Part shown: in pieces, positions 10,048-17,842 of the stretch
Layout: each line of letters begins with the position of its first letter
Numbering within the stretch: the stretch's first letter is position 1
From: a virus
Reading direction: 5' to 3' (one strand)
DNA: 35,457 bases
IMG/VR virus record: IMGVR_UViG_3300047095_000401
Span: 1-35,457 of that record
Position numbers and translations under genes: made by a program
The notes under the pieces: model-generated
Told to the model about the DNA's origin: nothing
Database searches by the model: none
The model's input: only the letters and a program-made list of their open reading frames with translations

Positions 10048-11325
10048 TCATTTCAACTTTATGAAGTCGTGGTGAAAAGTCCAAAGAAAATACCTGAAAC
10101 AATCAAGAAGGTGTGTCAACTTTGAATCTTTTGACTTGTCAATGTCGCCATTTTCATCGGCTTCAACATGCTGAAGATCGTTGATAAGGTATTGACATGA
10201 AGAATCAATCTGAATGTCTGGGTGTCTTTGAAGAATTGAATTCAACAAAACCCTTGAATTCTTGATTGAAGGGTTGAATGACGGAACCCTGAATGCGGAC
10301 CGTGGCAAATCAAGTTCGTCACGAATTATTGTGTAATAATTCACAACACCTTTTGTCATTGCAGAACGATTTGAACCAGATGCGTCACCAGTGACAATGA
10401 AAAACTGGTCACCGAATTCAGTTCTGATTGCTTCACAAAGTTTGTAGATGTCTGAATTCCGCAACCTGAATTCTTTGAACACACGAATCTTGTCTTTGAA
10501 TGATTGACCAGCGATGCAAGTAATCGGGTCAACATTGAAGTCAAACGACAAAATAATTGGTTCACCTTTCTGAATTTCAACATTTGGTTTGACCGTCTTG
10601 AACTTGTTGAACCCGTATGCGAAGGGTCTGTCAACATCAACAACGTCCCAGTTCCCTTCGACAAACACTTGTCTTGTGACATCGTCAAGGTTCTTCATTG
10701 CTTCAATGTATTCTTCCGGAAGGTCTGGGTTGTCAGACATCAATGCACGTTTGTAGAAATATGAAGGTTGAAGTTCATTGTTCAGTGAAGGGTTGTGAAA
10801 AAGGTCTTTTGTCCAGTTTTGTGAAGGGTTGCATGTCATTAAAATCAATCTGGGCGGTTGCCTTATTCCCTTCGGCATGATGTGACGGCCGACACGAAGT
10901 TTGCATTTTTCAAAGGTCTTCTTCTGAATTTCTTGACATTCTTCAATCAGAAAGAAGTTTGTTTCAAGTCCGTCAAATCTGGTCAAGTTCTTGTCTTGAC
11001 TGAAGTTTTCAGGAAAAAATTCAAGTGTTGAACCATTTGTGAAGGTCACAACATGGTCTGTCTGGTGATAATTTTGAATGAATGCCTTCGGGCAAAGTTT
11101 GAAGAAGGTCGGAATTGTTGTTCTTTTCAGTGTTGGCAATGATTCCCGAATGACATGTGACCTTGAATTCGGGAACACCTTCGCAAGTGTAATCAATGTC
11201 GCAAGTGAAACATAAGACTTCCCGCCACCAGCGGCACCGCCAAACAAAAGACATTCAAACTTGAATGAAAAGACCGCTTCAATGAATTCAAGTTGTTTCG
11301 GGTGCGGACTGAAGACAATGTTCAT
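10048..11325 (-). CDS. terL: Terminase large subunit, 425 aa
   Basis: This is the ATPase-nuclease motor that packages DNA through the portal. Walker A is GGAAGGGKS (residues 29-37). Walker B is FFLIEE (124-129), with the catalytic Glu at 128/129, and a coupling motif TCNPS lies at 164-168. The C-terminal RNase H-like nuclease shows its acidic residues in SFDFNVD (Asp262), VTGDASG (Asp314) and THLLDCFRY (Asp408). The length is normal for the family. The start overlaps the preceding small gene as ATGA, placing it in a packaging operon behind TerS. Confidence 0.97.
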   Translation of the reverse strand: MNIVFSPHPKQLEFIEAVFSFKFECLLFGGAAGGGKSYVSLATLITLAKVFPNSRSHVIRESLPTLKRTTIPTFFKLCPKAFIQNYHQTDHVVTFTNGSTLEFFPENFSQDKNLTRFDGLETNFFLIEECQEIQKKTFEKCKLRVGRHIMPKGIRQPPRLILMTCNPSQNWTKDLFHNPSLNNELQPSYFYKRALMSDNPDLPEEYIEAMKNLDDVTRQVFVEGNWDVVDVDRPFAYGFNKFKTVKPNVEIQKGEPIILSFDFNVDPITCIAGQSFKDKIRVFKEFRLRNSDIYKLCEAIRTEFGDQFFIVTGDASGSNRSAMTKGVVNYYTIIRDELDLPRSAFRVPSFNPSIKNSRVLLNSILQRHPDIQIDSSCQYLINDLQHVEADENGDIDKSKDSKLTHLLDCFRYFLWTFHHDFIKLK

Positions 11326-11525
11326 TGAAATTTGGCTTTGTTGACAACATACCTTCTGACATTGTTCAGAAATTCAAATTGATTGTCGAGTTCATCAAAG
11401 TCGAATTCCGCTTGTTTGACCGTTTCAAGTCTTTGTTTCAAATGATTCAACACTTCTTCACTGGTTGCAAATTGCTGAAAAAGTCTGTCTGCGAATCTTT
11501 CAATGTCTTGTTCAAGGTAGTTCAT
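11322..11525 (-). CDS. Small helical protein before TerL, 67 aa
   Basis: The frame is open up to a GTG at 11621, but that would overlap the preceding gene by 110 bp. The ATG at 11523-11525 (MNYLEQDIERFADRLFQQFA) leaves a 14-bp overlap and is preferred. The protein is acidic and wholly helical (HLKQRLETVKQAEFDFDELD), possibly a short coiled coil. No family was recognised. Its stop overlaps the TerL start, so it is translationally coupled to packaging. Confidence 0.6.
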   Translation of the reverse strand: MNYLEQDIERFADRLFQQFATSEEVLNHLKQRLETVKQAEFDFDELDNQFEFLNNVRRYVVNKAKFQ

Positions 11526-11769
11526 ATTTTCCGAAGAATGGTTTGTCAGATGTTGATTTGTTGCCTTTGCAAGACCAAAGTTGTCTCGCCCAGTAATTCG
11601 GTGTCGTTTCATCATTTGCACCTTTTATCTTTTCAGACCTTGCACAATATGAATCGCCTGCGGGTGTTCCGGGTTTTATTCGATAACCTTTTGCACCAAA
11701 GTTGATCGTTTTGCCTTTGACTTCAACTTTGTACTTTTTGCCTTTTGCTTGTGACCTTTGAATTTTCAT
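11512..11769 (-). CDS. Small conserved phage protein, 85 aa
   Basis: It begins with a basic segment (MKIQRSQAKGKKYKVEVKGK) and then has GAKGYRIKPGTPAGDSYCAR, followed by a WARQLWSCKGNKS motif. Proteins with the pattern FGAKGY-x-IKPGT ... YCARS ... W-x-C-x-GKKS are familiar small phage proteins, often close to terminase and head genes; I know no proven role. Two conserved Cys and the basic charge would suit nucleic-acid or metal binding, which is inference. It sits between TerS and TerL. Confidence 0.8.
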   Translation of the reverse strand: MKIQRSQAKGKKYKVEVKGKTINFGAKGYRIKPGTPAGDSYCARSEKIKGANDETTPNYWARQLWSCKGNKSTSDKPFFGKYELP

Positions 11770-11780
11770 GTTCTGGGTTT

Positions 11781-12284
11781 TTATGTGAATTCAATGACTT
11801 GTTCGCCAATTTTGAAGACTTGCTTTTCACCTGAAAGGTCAACACTGAAGGTTTCATTCCAGTTCGCTGGGTCTGTATTCTTCAATGCGAAAATGACTGC
11901 CGTCACATTTGGCGGAATGAATTTGTTCTTCTTCTTGACACGTTTGCCAGACAATTGACCAGTCTTTGAAAAAAGTTCTTCAACTTCAGTTTCTTCAATC
12001 CAGAAACCTGAAATCAACTTTGAAAGGTTGTCTTCTGCCTTTTCGCGAATGCCTTCACGACCGATTTTTGAATGCTTTTCTTTTGCCTTTTTGTAAAGTT
12101 CAGAAAATTCAGCATTCTGGTCACAATAATTCCAGAAGGTTCGTTGCGAAATTCCAACTTCATGACAACATGATTCAATTGTGACTTGTCCAGAAGAATA
12201 AAGTTCGCAGATTCGTTGAACCTTGTCAAGTTTGTCTTCAGTTTTTGATTGTGTTCTGTCTTGCTTTGGTTTTTTCATGTTCAT
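11781..12284 (-). CDS. terS: Terminase small subunit, 167 aa
   Basis: Residues ~15-65 form a helix-turn-helix (RICELYSSGQVTIESCCHEV followed by GISQRTFWNYCDQNAEFSEL). An oligomerisation region and the segment KFIPPNVTAVIFALKNTDPA, typical of this small-terminase family, follow. TerS recognises the packaging site and recruits TerL, encoded shortly downstream. Start choice: ATG 12282-12284 follows an A-rich leader (CAAAAA); ATG 12297-12299 (MSNQKMNMKK) is possible, while the longer frame begins with TTG. It overlaps the end of a 45-aa membrane protein gene in another frame. Confidence 0.85.
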   Translation of the reverse strand: MNMKKPKQDRTQSKTEDKLDKVQRICELYSSGQVTIESCCHEVGISQRTFWNYCDQNAEFSELYKKAKEKHSKIGREGIREKAEDNLSKLISGFWIEETEVEELFSKTGQLSGKRVKKKNKFIPPNVTAVIFALKNTDPANWNETFSVDLSGEKQVFKIGEQVIEFT

Positions 12285-12375
12285 TTTTTGATTCGACATT
12301 GAATGCAATTGCAATCGGAATCAGAATCGACAACAACCAAAACAGAATGAACAACAAGACATGTTTCTTTTTCAT
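12238..12375 (-). CDS. Small membrane protein, 45 aa
   Basis: The product is MKKKHVLLFILFWLLSILIP followed by IAIAFN and a charged tail (ESKNEHEKTKARQ). It has one N-terminal membrane helix or an uncleaved signal. The ATG overlaps the stop of the winged-helix gene as ATGA, and the 3' half overlaps the TerS start. Function is unknown; size and shape would fit an envelope-acting accessory peptide. The coupling supports expression, but the gene is short. Confidence 0.6.
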   Translation of the reverse strand: MKKKHVLLFILFWLLSILIPIAIAFNVESKNEHEKTKARQNTIKN

Positions 12376-12764
12376 GAAAACAAGGTTGTTTGAATTGTTT
12401 TTGACCGCATTTGACGGACCGTTTCTTCTGCAACTTCACGAATTCTTCTGATTGCATTCTCGCGTGAAATTAACGATTCAATCCAGTCTTCAATTTCTTC
12501 TGGTGTGTTTGCTACGTAGTAACCTTTTGAAGTTGCAATCAGTCCAGCGATCAAGTCATTTGTTCTGATATATTGAATCATTTTTCTGATTCTGACCGTG
12601 TCAAAGTTCAGGTTCAGTGTTTTGTTGATTCCGTCACGTATTTGTTCACCAGTGACAATGTTCTGTTTCCCTTTTCGGTGTTCAAATCTTCTGACAATGG
12701 TTTCAACAACGTATCTTTCTTCATTTGTCAATTCATGTGTGTATTCTTCAAAGTGTTTAATCAT
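12372..12764 (-). CDS. Winged-helix-like DNA-binding protein, 130 aa
   Basis: The central segment (IVTGEQIRDGINKTLNLNFD, then VRIRKMIQYIRTNDLIAGLI and TSKGYYVANTPEEI) has the helix-turn-helix and wing pattern of phage winged-helix proteins. The C-terminal part is an Arg-rich helix (ENAIRRIREVAEETVRQMRS). It lies at the boundary between replication and packaging genes, so it could regulate late genes or assist packaging; both are inferred. Confidence 0.7.
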   Translation of the reverse strand: MIKHFEEYTHELTNEERYVVETIVRRFEHRKGKQNIVTGEQIRDGINKTLNLNFDTVRIRKMIQYIRTNDLIAGLIATSKGYYVANTPEEIEDWIESLISRENAIRRIREVAEETVRQMRSKTIQTTLFS

Positions 12765-12768
12765 GATT

Positions 12769-12936
12769 TTATGTGTTTTTGATTTGCGATTTCAGGTTTT
12801 CTTTCTTTTTTGTCCAGACTTCAATCTGTTTTTCAATCAGTCTTTTTGAAGATTCAAGTCTTTCGATGTGTGCTTCAGCATATTGAAGTGCATTCTGAAG
12901 ACTGGTTTGCGTTTGAAACAATTTTGACAACTTCAT
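12769..12936 (-). CDS. Small coiled-coil protein, 55 aa
   Basis: The frame can be read from a TTG at 12954, but the ATG at 12934-12936 follows the upstream stop directly (TGAAATG) and is preferred. The product (MKLSKLFQTQTSLQNALQYA, then a Glu/Lys heptad-like stretch) is predicted to be a single coiled coil. No family was recognised. It lies between a small membrane protein and a winged-helix protein. Confidence 0.65.
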   Translation of the reverse strand: MKLSKLFQTQTSLQNALQYAEAHIERLESSKRLIEKQIEVWTKKKENLKSQIKNT

Positions 12937-12937
12937 T

Positions 12938-13186
12938 TCAATTTCTGATGTCAAAGTTCTTCAAAAAGTCTTCTTCTTCTTTGAACTGGTTGAACTTCTT
13001 TGTCACGTATGAAGTTTTGATTTTCAAGAACAAGAATGAAATTGCGGCACCAGTTCCAGTGTAAGTCAAGAACATTGCAAGAATGAACTTCAGGAATGAA
13101 TAAATGAATGCAAGAACAAGAATGACTGCAACAATCGGCACCGACCAAATGATTGCGATTTTTTCAATTGAAGAAAGTGTTTTCAT
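12938..13186 (-). CDS. Small two-helix membrane protein, 82 aa
   Basis: The start at ATG 13184-13186 (MKTLSSIEKIAIIWSVPIVA) is preferred over the longer frame, which would lie inside the ssb gene; a 23-bp overlap with ssb remains. Hydrophobic segments at ~11-40 and ~43-54 are followed by a charged cytoplasmic-type tail (KTSYVTKKFNQFKEEEDFLK). It resembles a holin in size and topology, but it sits in the replication block and a better holin candidate lies beside the endolysin. Function is unknown. Confidence 0.65.
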   Translation of the reverse strand: MKTLSSIEKIAIIWSVPIVAVILVLAFIYSFLKFILAMFLTYTGTGAAISFLFLKIKTSYVTKKFNQFKEEEDFLKNFDIRN

Positions 13187-13517
13187 GTTCAATTTGCTTT
13201 TCAATTTTTTCAAAGATATTGATGTTTTCGGCAATGACTGAAATTGATTGTTTTTGTGTTCCGTCATTTGATGCAAAGGTTGAAATTTCAAGTTTGCCTT
13301 CAACATGTATTTTCATGCCTTTTTTGATGAATTTCTTCGTGAATTCCGCACCTTTTCCAAAATGCACAACCTTGAACCATGTTGTTTTTGTTTCGTAGTT
13401 GTCGTTGACCTTTCGTTTTTCATTGACTGCAATTGAAAATGATGCAAGACTTGAATTCTGGGTCTGTTTGAATTCTGGGTCTGAACCCACGTTTCCGATT
13501 AAAAAAACTTTGTTCAT
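13164..13517 (-). CDS. ssb: Single-stranded DNA-binding protein, 117 aa
   Basis: It opens with MNKVFLIGNVGSDPEFKQTQ and continues through SLASFSIAVNEKR, TTWFKVVHFGKGAEF and KKGMKIHVEGKLE, the OB-fold signature of bacterial and phage SSB. The OB fold covers about residues 1-102. The usual long Gly/Pro-rich acidic tail is reduced to a short tail ending HENTFFN; this terminal FF-like motif could still contact host partners (inference). It is in one operon with the replisome organizer and RecT. Confidence 0.95.
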   Translation of the reverse strand: MNKVFLIGNVGSDPEFKQTQNSSLASFSIAVNEKRKVNDNYETKTTWFKVVHFGKGAEFTKKFIKKGMKIHVEGKLEISTFASNDGTQKQSISVIAENINIFEKIEKQIEHENTFFN

Positions 13518-13519
13518 GT

Positions 13520-13777
13520 TTATACGAGTTTTAAGGGTTTTACGATGTTTTTGTCTGGTGTCAAGATTTGACTTTGTTGAACAATCAAGTTGTTCTTCAT
13601 CAACCAGTCTGAAAATGAAAGTTTCAAAGGGTGAACCGCTTGTTCAATGACTTTGCCTTCTTCGTCTGTCTTGAAATTGCCTTCTTCGTCTTTTGCGTGT
13701 TCAATTCTGCATTCTCGAATGTATTCCCTTTGAAGAAGAAACAAAAGTGAATTTCCGGGGTTGATTTCTTTTTTCAT
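13520..13777 (-). CDS. Hypothetical protein, 85 aa
   Basis: The product begins MKKEINPGNSLLFLLQREYI, has an acidic loop (HAKDEEGNFKTDEEGKVIEQ) and ends LTPDKNIVKPLKLV. I recognise no family. The gene sits two bases upstream of ssb and overlaps the preceding gene as ATGA, so it is co-expressed with the replication block. A role in replication is only positional. Confidence 0.7.
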   Translation of the reverse strand: MKKEINPGNSLLFLLQREYIRECRIEHAKDEEGNFKTDEEGKVIEQAVHPLKLSFSDWLMKNNLIVQQSQILTPDKNIVKPLKLV

Positions 13778-14019
13778 GTGTTTTTGATTTTGAACTTGTT
13801 GATGTAGTATGTCAAACCGTCTTTCGGTTTTGTTCTTGAAGAACCGTTCAACAATTGTGAAAATTTGCCTTCTTCAAAAGCATAAATGATTTCGGCCTTT
13901 TCAAGTTCCATAAGTTCCGCAACATGCCGAAGTGCTTTTCTTCCGACTTCAGTCTTCAGGTTGAAAATTTCAGGGTGCATTTGTTCAATTACCGCTGCGA
14001 ATTGTTGAACTGGTGTCAT
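13774..14019 (-). CDS. Hypothetical helical protein, 81 aa
   Basis: The product starts MTPVQQFAAVIEQMHPEIFN and is helical and mildly acidic, with a Lys-rich end (TYYINKFKIKNT). ATGA overlaps on both sides tie it to the genes before and after. No motif or family was recognised; the operon position between a replication-associated protein and ssb is the only clue. Confidence 0.7.
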   Translation of the reverse strand: MTPVQQFAAVIEQMHPEIFNLKTEVGRKALRHVAELMELEKAEIIYAFEEGKFSQLLNGSSRTKPKDGLTYYINKFKIKNT

Positions 14020-14906
14020 TTCTTTATCAGTTTGAATGAAGGTCTGATTTCATCAATCAAAACCTTCAGGTCTTGACCAGATGTTTTCAGACTTGAAAAG
14101 TAATCACGAATCGCCAGTTCGTAACACTTGTTCAAGATTAAATTTTCAAACCCGATGTGTTGAACACCAGATTCAATTGCATTCTTGATTGATTTGATTT
14201 CACGAACCCTTTCAAGTGTTTCAGAAGGTTGATTGAACACATGATTTTTTGCCGATTGCTCTGCCCGTTTTTTGATTTCAACCTTGTCTTCTTTGGTCAA
14301 GTTGATGAAACAAAAGTCTTCTGACAGAACTTCATAAATTGAAGCGACTCGGTAGTGTTTCAGGTCAAGTGAATTTGTCTGTTTGTAGGTTTGCCAAAGT
14401 TTCAGAATGATTGTGTCAACGAATTCCCAGAACAATTGAAGTTTTCTTTCAGGCGAAATTGAATTTTCTTCAGTTTGTTGAATTTGTTTCAAGTTTTGTC
14501 TGTATTCAGTGATCGCTGAATTTCGTTGTTTTCGATACGATTCCATGATTTCCGCAACGTACATCGCACTGAAGTTTTGAAAGTGTTGAACTTCAACATC
14601 AAGTTTTTTTGAAACTGCAAGTCTGAATGCGAGACACAATTCATCTGGTGTGAATGAACCCAGTTCATTTTTGACAAACTGAATCAAGACCGCTTTTTGA
14701 AGGTCTGAAGGTATGTTTTCCGCCTTCAGACCGATAAGTGTGAAAATGTACCTGAATGCTTGTCTTATTGGTTCATCGTCAACAAGATTTTTCATGTTGA
14801 TTCCTGAAGTTGCAGTTCTGACGATTTCTTGACCGTTAGAAGTTGCGAATTGCATTCTCGAAATCAGGTTTTCCGGTTCTTGTGTTACTTGAATTTGATT
14901 TGTCAT
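14016..14906 (-). CDS. Replication-region protein of unknown function, 296 aa
   Basis: A helical soluble protein (FRYIFTLIGLKAENIPSDLQ, then FTPDELCLAFRLAVSKKLDV, HFQNFSAMYVAEIMESYRKQ). No Walker motif is visible, so it is not an obvious helicase loader ATPase. Its start lies 71 bp inside the 3' end of the replisome-organizer-like gene in another frame; the ATG at 14904-14906 follows an A-rich stretch and is kept. The pairing with that gene suggests a loader or accessory factor for replication initiation, which is inference from order alone. Confidence 0.7.
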   Translation of the reverse strand: MTNQIQVTQEPENLISRMQFATSNGQEIVRTATSGINMKNLVDDEPIRQAFRYIFTLIGLKAENIPSDLQKAVLIQFVKNELGSFTPDELCLAFRLAVSKKLDVEVQHFQNFSAMYVAEIMESYRKQRNSAITEYRQNLKQIQQTEENSISPERKLQLFWEFVDTIILKLWQTYKQTNSLDLKHYRVASIYEVLSEDFCFINLTKEDKVEIKKRAEQSAKNHVFNQPSETLERVREIKSIKNAIESGVQHIGFENLILNKCYELAIRDYFSSLKTSGQDLKVLIDEIRPSFKLIKK

Positions 14907-15645
14907 GATTTGCGTTTTTTAACCAGTTTTTCAGTGTTAAATTTACAGAAGAATACTTCTTCACCAAAGGTTTGTAGTTTTCCATTGAATCGAGAACAAG
15001 CGTGATTTTTTCAAAAGTGTATTCAAGAAGAAGTCTTTCAACTTCATCATTTGTCATTTGACTTGACAATTTTGCGACATTTGGGCAATTCTTTTGAATG
15101 TATTCATTCACTGGGTTGAACTGATTCAAACCTTCACCTTCTTCATTAAAAAAATATTTATTTTTTTTATTGACTTTTGACTTTGACTTTGAAAGGGTTG
15201 AATTTTGGTTGTCTGTTTGGTTAACCAAATTTTGAACCAAACCTTCAACACCTTGCTTGTCTTTCTTCTTCAGGTTTGGGTTGCCGCCTTTCTTACCAAC
15301 TTCACGCCTGACTTGACGAAGGTGTTCATCGTTGACCATTCTTTTTGAATAAAAACGACCTTCTTCGTCTTGCTTTATGATTCCAAAAGAAGTCAATTCT
15401 TGAAACACTTTTCGGAACTTTTTCGGACTGATTCCGGACAACTTTTGAATTCCTTTTGTGTCCAAAACAAGACCATTCAGAATCAAAAAACCACGATCAG
15501 AAGAAAGTGACATGTGACAAAGTAAGTCAATCCAAACGCCTCGCGTTTCTGGTGAACACAATCGAAGTGAAGTGTCTGTCAACCAGTCTGCCGGATAAAA
15601 ATTGAAATAAGGCAATCTTTCCGACGAATTCATTGATGTTTTCAT
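14836..15645 (-). CDS. Replisome-organizer / DUF1376-like replication protein, 269 aa
   Basis: The N-terminal ~100 residues (YFNFYPADWLTDTSLRLCSP then RGVWIDLLCHM) match the pattern of DUF1376 and phage replisome-organizer N-domains, a winged-helix fold. A Lys/Ser/Asn linker (~125-165) and a C-terminal helical region (EEGEGLNQFNPVNEYIQKN, VNLTLKNWLKNANHD) of DnaD-like layout follow. Such proteins bind the origin and help load the host helicase. In line with this, no phage polymerase or helicase is seen. The start overlaps the preceding gene as ATGA; M5 is an alternative. Confidence 0.8.
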   Translation of the reverse strand: MKTSMNSSERLPYFNFYPADWLTDTSLRLCSPETRGVWIDLLCHMSLSSDRGFLILNGLVLDTKGIQKLSGISPKKFRKVFQELTSFGIIKQDEEGRFYSKRMVNDEHLRQVRREVGKKGGNPNLKKKDKQGVEGLVQNLVNQTDNQNSTLSKSKSKVNKKNKYFFNEEGEGLNQFNPVNEYIQKNCPNVAKLSSQMTNDEVERLLLEYTFEKITLVLDSMENYKPLVKKYSSVNLTLKNWLKNANHDKSNSSNTRTGKPDFENAIRNF

Positions 15646-16043
15646 GACTTCAATGTGTTTTGAAGTTCAATGAACCTTTTGTCACGTCGCTTACGTTTTC
15701 CAGAAATGACATTGTGAACAAACACTTGATTGAAGTCTTCATGAAGTTTTGAAAAGGTGCAAACATTCTTGAAGTTCTTCAAGATTTGAATTCTTATTTC
15801 TTCACGTTCAACATCTGAAATCTGGTCTTGAAGGCATTCTTCAAACTTTGGTTCATTCAAAAGAACCTTGACAAAGTTGACAATGTATTCTTGTCGTGAA
15901 ACACTGGTTCGTCCTGAAAAGGCATTTGTCAGTGAAATGTAATTGACAACAATTTTGTTTTCATTCATGACTTTGCAAAACCTTTTGATTGAACCGAACC
16001 TTTTCTTGATTGCCTTTTTCAGTTCTTGAATGTCATTTTTCAT
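15642..16043 (-). CDS. Tandem HTH-like protein, 133 aa
   Basis: The ATG at 16041-16043 (MKNDIQELKKAIKKRFGSIK) is chosen; the longer frame would extend into recT. Two similar helical blocks are visible: FGSIKRFCKVMNENKIVVNY ending NAFSGR, and FKNVCTFSKLHEDFNQVFVH ending VISGKRKRR. Each has the spacing of a Cro/XRE-type helix-turn-helix, and the second ends in a basic patch. It is probably DNA binding, perhaps regulating or bending DNA at the replication genes; the target is unknown. The gene overlaps recT by 11 bp. Confidence 0.65.
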   Translation of the reverse strand: MKNDIQELKKAIKKRFGSIKRFCKVMNENKIVVNYISLTNAFSGRTSVSRQEYIVNFVKVLLNEPKFEECLQDQISDVEREEIRIQILKNFKNVCTFSKLHEDFNQVFVHNVISGKRKRRDKRFIELQNTLKS

Positions 16044-17085
16044 CTTGCAAAGAATAAAGGTGTTGAAGTTTTTCATTTGCCCGTTTCAAAATCTCGGTGT
16101 CATGTTCATTGAATGTCAAGTCAATGATTTCTTCAATGACTGAAGTTTCTTCAATAAGGTCAAAATAATACTGACGACGGTTTGAAAGTTCTTGTGAAGG
16201 TTGAATGACTGGTTCTGGTTCTGGTTGAATGACTGGTTCTGAAACTGGTTCTTGAATGACTTCAACATGAACAACTTCTTCAACCTTCAATTCATTCTTC
16301 TTTGAAGTCATTGCATTTTTGAATGAAGATTCAGCATGAAGGTCTTCGTTGTTTTTCCAGATTTCAACCAGTTCTTGAACTGACTTTGAATTTCTGATAA
16401 GTTCAAGAAGTGTTCTGATTCTGATTGCATTCTTTGCGGCCGATTTCGCTTCATCAACCGATTCAATGATGTTCAGACCTTCAACTTTTGATTCTTTCTT
16501 CTTTCTTTCAGGTTTGATTGATTCAACAACAACCGCTTCAGTTTCAATTGTTGCAAGTTCTTCAGATGTGTACGGCATTCCGCCCAGTTCATCAGAAAAA
16601 CAAAGTCTGAACCCTTGCGCCATTGCGACCTTCTTTATCATTGTGAAAGGTTTGTTTTTCCAGAAGTCCGTAATTGAACCGTCCCGTCTGCGACCTACGT
16701 ATTCAATGTAATACACATCGTGAACAAACGGAAATTCAAAGTCTTTTCTGTGAATTGTAATGATTGCACGAAGGTCTGAATTCATGAAGTTGTTTCTGTC
16801 AATTGAACCTTCTGTTGTCACATTCCAACCTGAAAGAAGACCAGACCTTTCGGCCCGTTTAATGTAGGTCTCGAAACCAACAATAACACTGAACTTGTCA
16901 CCGTATTTGTTTGCGTAAATTTCACGTTTGAAAGGGTTCAATTCAAATGATTGTGCAATTTCAATGAATTGTTCAACTTCTGAATTTGTCAGATTTGACG
17001 CAAGATTCATCGTGTGCAAATACTTCTTGATTTTGTCAACATCAAAGGTTGACTGAACTGGTTTTTCGATTTTTGTTGTTGTCAT
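16033..17085 (-). CDS. recT: RecT/Redbeta-family ssDNA annealing protein, 350 aa
   Basis: The core (ELNPFKREIYANKYGDKFSV, then IVGFETYIKRAERSGLLSGW, about residues 48-88) carries the NPF-K-EIYA and VG--TYI--A-R-G patterns of the RecT/Bet family. WKNKPFTMIKKVAMAQGFRL (~143-162) is the conserved C-terminal part of the core. A Lys-rich stretch and an acidic, Pro-rich repeat (EPVIQPEPEPVIQP) follow before a helical tail, making it longer than lambda Bet (261 aa). It anneals single strands in recombination and circularisation. No partner exonuclease was found. A promoter candidate lies just upstream. Confidence 0.93.
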   Translation of the reverse strand: MTTTKIEKPVQSTFDVDKIKKYLHTMNLASNLTNSEVEQFIEIAQSFELNPFKREIYANKYGDKFSVIVGFETYIKRAERSGLLSGWNVTTEGSIDRNNFMNSDLRAIITIHRKDFEFPFVHDVYYIEYVGRRRDGSITDFWKNKPFTMIKKVAMAQGFRLCFSDELGGMPYTSEELATIETEAVVVESIKPERKKKESKVEGLNIIESVDEAKSAAKNAIRIRTLLELIRNSKSVQELVEIWKNNEDLHAESSFKNAMTSKKNELKVEEVVHVEVIQEPVSEPVIQPEPEPVIQPSQELSNRRQYYFDLIEETSVIEEIIDLTFNEHDTEILKRANEKLQHLYSLQDEK

Positions 17086-17109
17086 GGTTTTGATTTGCTT
17101 TTGATTTTA

Positions 17110-17139
17110 CAAAATTAACTGAAATTTTATTTCTTCAAA
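17110..17139 (-). promoter_or_regulatory. Bacteroidota-type promoter candidate before recT
   Basis: On the minus strand TTTG (17136-17139) is followed after 18 bp by TAATTTTG (17110-17117), matching TTTG-N18/19-TAnnTTTG. It overlaps the stop of the preceding gene and lies about 25 bp before the recT ATG. It would start the replication, packaging and tail transcript. Confidence 0.5.
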
Positions 17140-17606
17140 GTTATTTCAACGGTAGTTTTTGAAGACTTCACTGGCGGTGCAACATCAATCATTTCACCAG
17201 TGTTCGGGTCTGCGATTGAAGTTCTGGTCTTCAAGGTCTTCAGAAGTGTTTCAAATTCCTTTTTGCTTTGTGTCGCAATGTCTTCTTCTTGCTTCAGCAA
17301 AGACCAGTGTTGAACATGTGAAAAATCGTATTTCACTGCGGTTTCTTTGTGTTTGAATGTCACACCAGATTTCACAACACCAGTTTTCGCTTCTGGTCCG
17401 TAAAGGTCAAGTTCATCAATCGCCTTTTCTCGAAGGTCGGCTTTTGCAGTTTCAAGAACTTGCGAAAGAAATTCAATTCTTGCAAGAAGTGTCAAGGTGT
17501 CAATGTTGCCTTCTTCATTCAATTGAATGATTTCAGTTGCGAATTTTGCGGCATTTGTTTTTGAAAGTTCAGTGTCAATCTGAACCATTGTTGAAAGTGT
17601 GTTCAT
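17127..17606 (-). CDS. Hypothetical phage protein beside RecT, 159 aa
   Basis: The first half is helical (ARIEFLSQVLETAKADLREK), then comes GVVKSGVTFKHKETAVKYDF and a helix KKEFETLLKTLKT. The end is SSKTTVEITLKK. I do not recognise the family. Its position immediately before recT would fit a recombination accessory protein, but no nuclease or nuclease-inhibitor motif is visible. The leader contains the AACCCTTAAA motif seen before several other genes. Confidence 0.75.
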   Translation of the reverse strand: MNTLSTMVQIDTELSKTNAAKFATEIIQLNEEGNIDTLTLLARIEFLSQVLETAKADLREKAIDELDLYGPEAKTGVVKSGVTFKHKETAVKYDFSHVQHWSLLKQEEDIATQSKKEFETLLKTLKTRTSIADPNTGEMIDVAPPVKSSKTTVEITLKK

Positions 17607-17608
17607 GT

Positions 17609-17842
17609 TTATGAATTTAAGGGTTGAATTTTTGATGAAATTGAATCGACCAGAATTGAACCCAGAAAACTGACTTCAATGTTCTTGACGAAATACTTTA
17701 TGAACAAGGCATCAATGTCGCCAACATTTGACCTGAAGATTTCATGCGAAAAAACCTTGTTTTTGTTCAGTTGAAAAATGACAAAGTCAATTTCAGTGTC
17801 ATTCAACTGGGCGAAGAAGTTTCTGAAAATTATTGTTTCCAT
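17609..17842 (-). CDS. Hypothetical protein, 77 aa
   Basis: The product begins METIIFRNFFAQLNDTEIDF and ends SISSKIQPLNS. It is rich in Phe and Ile, with no clear membrane segment and no recognised motif. It overlaps the preceding membrane-anchored gene by 13 bp and ends two bases before the next gene, so it is part of the early operon that starts at the promoter near 19.0 kb. Confidence 0.65.
   Translation of the reverse strand: METIIFRNFFAQLNDTEIDFVIFQLNKNKVFSHEIFRSNVGDIDALFIKYFVKNIEVSFLGSILVDSISSKIQPLNS

Noticed and set aside
12938-13186. Holin call for the two-helix protein in the replication block
   Set aside because: Its topology fits, but it is far from the endolysin and a better-placed candidate exists at 26051-26272.
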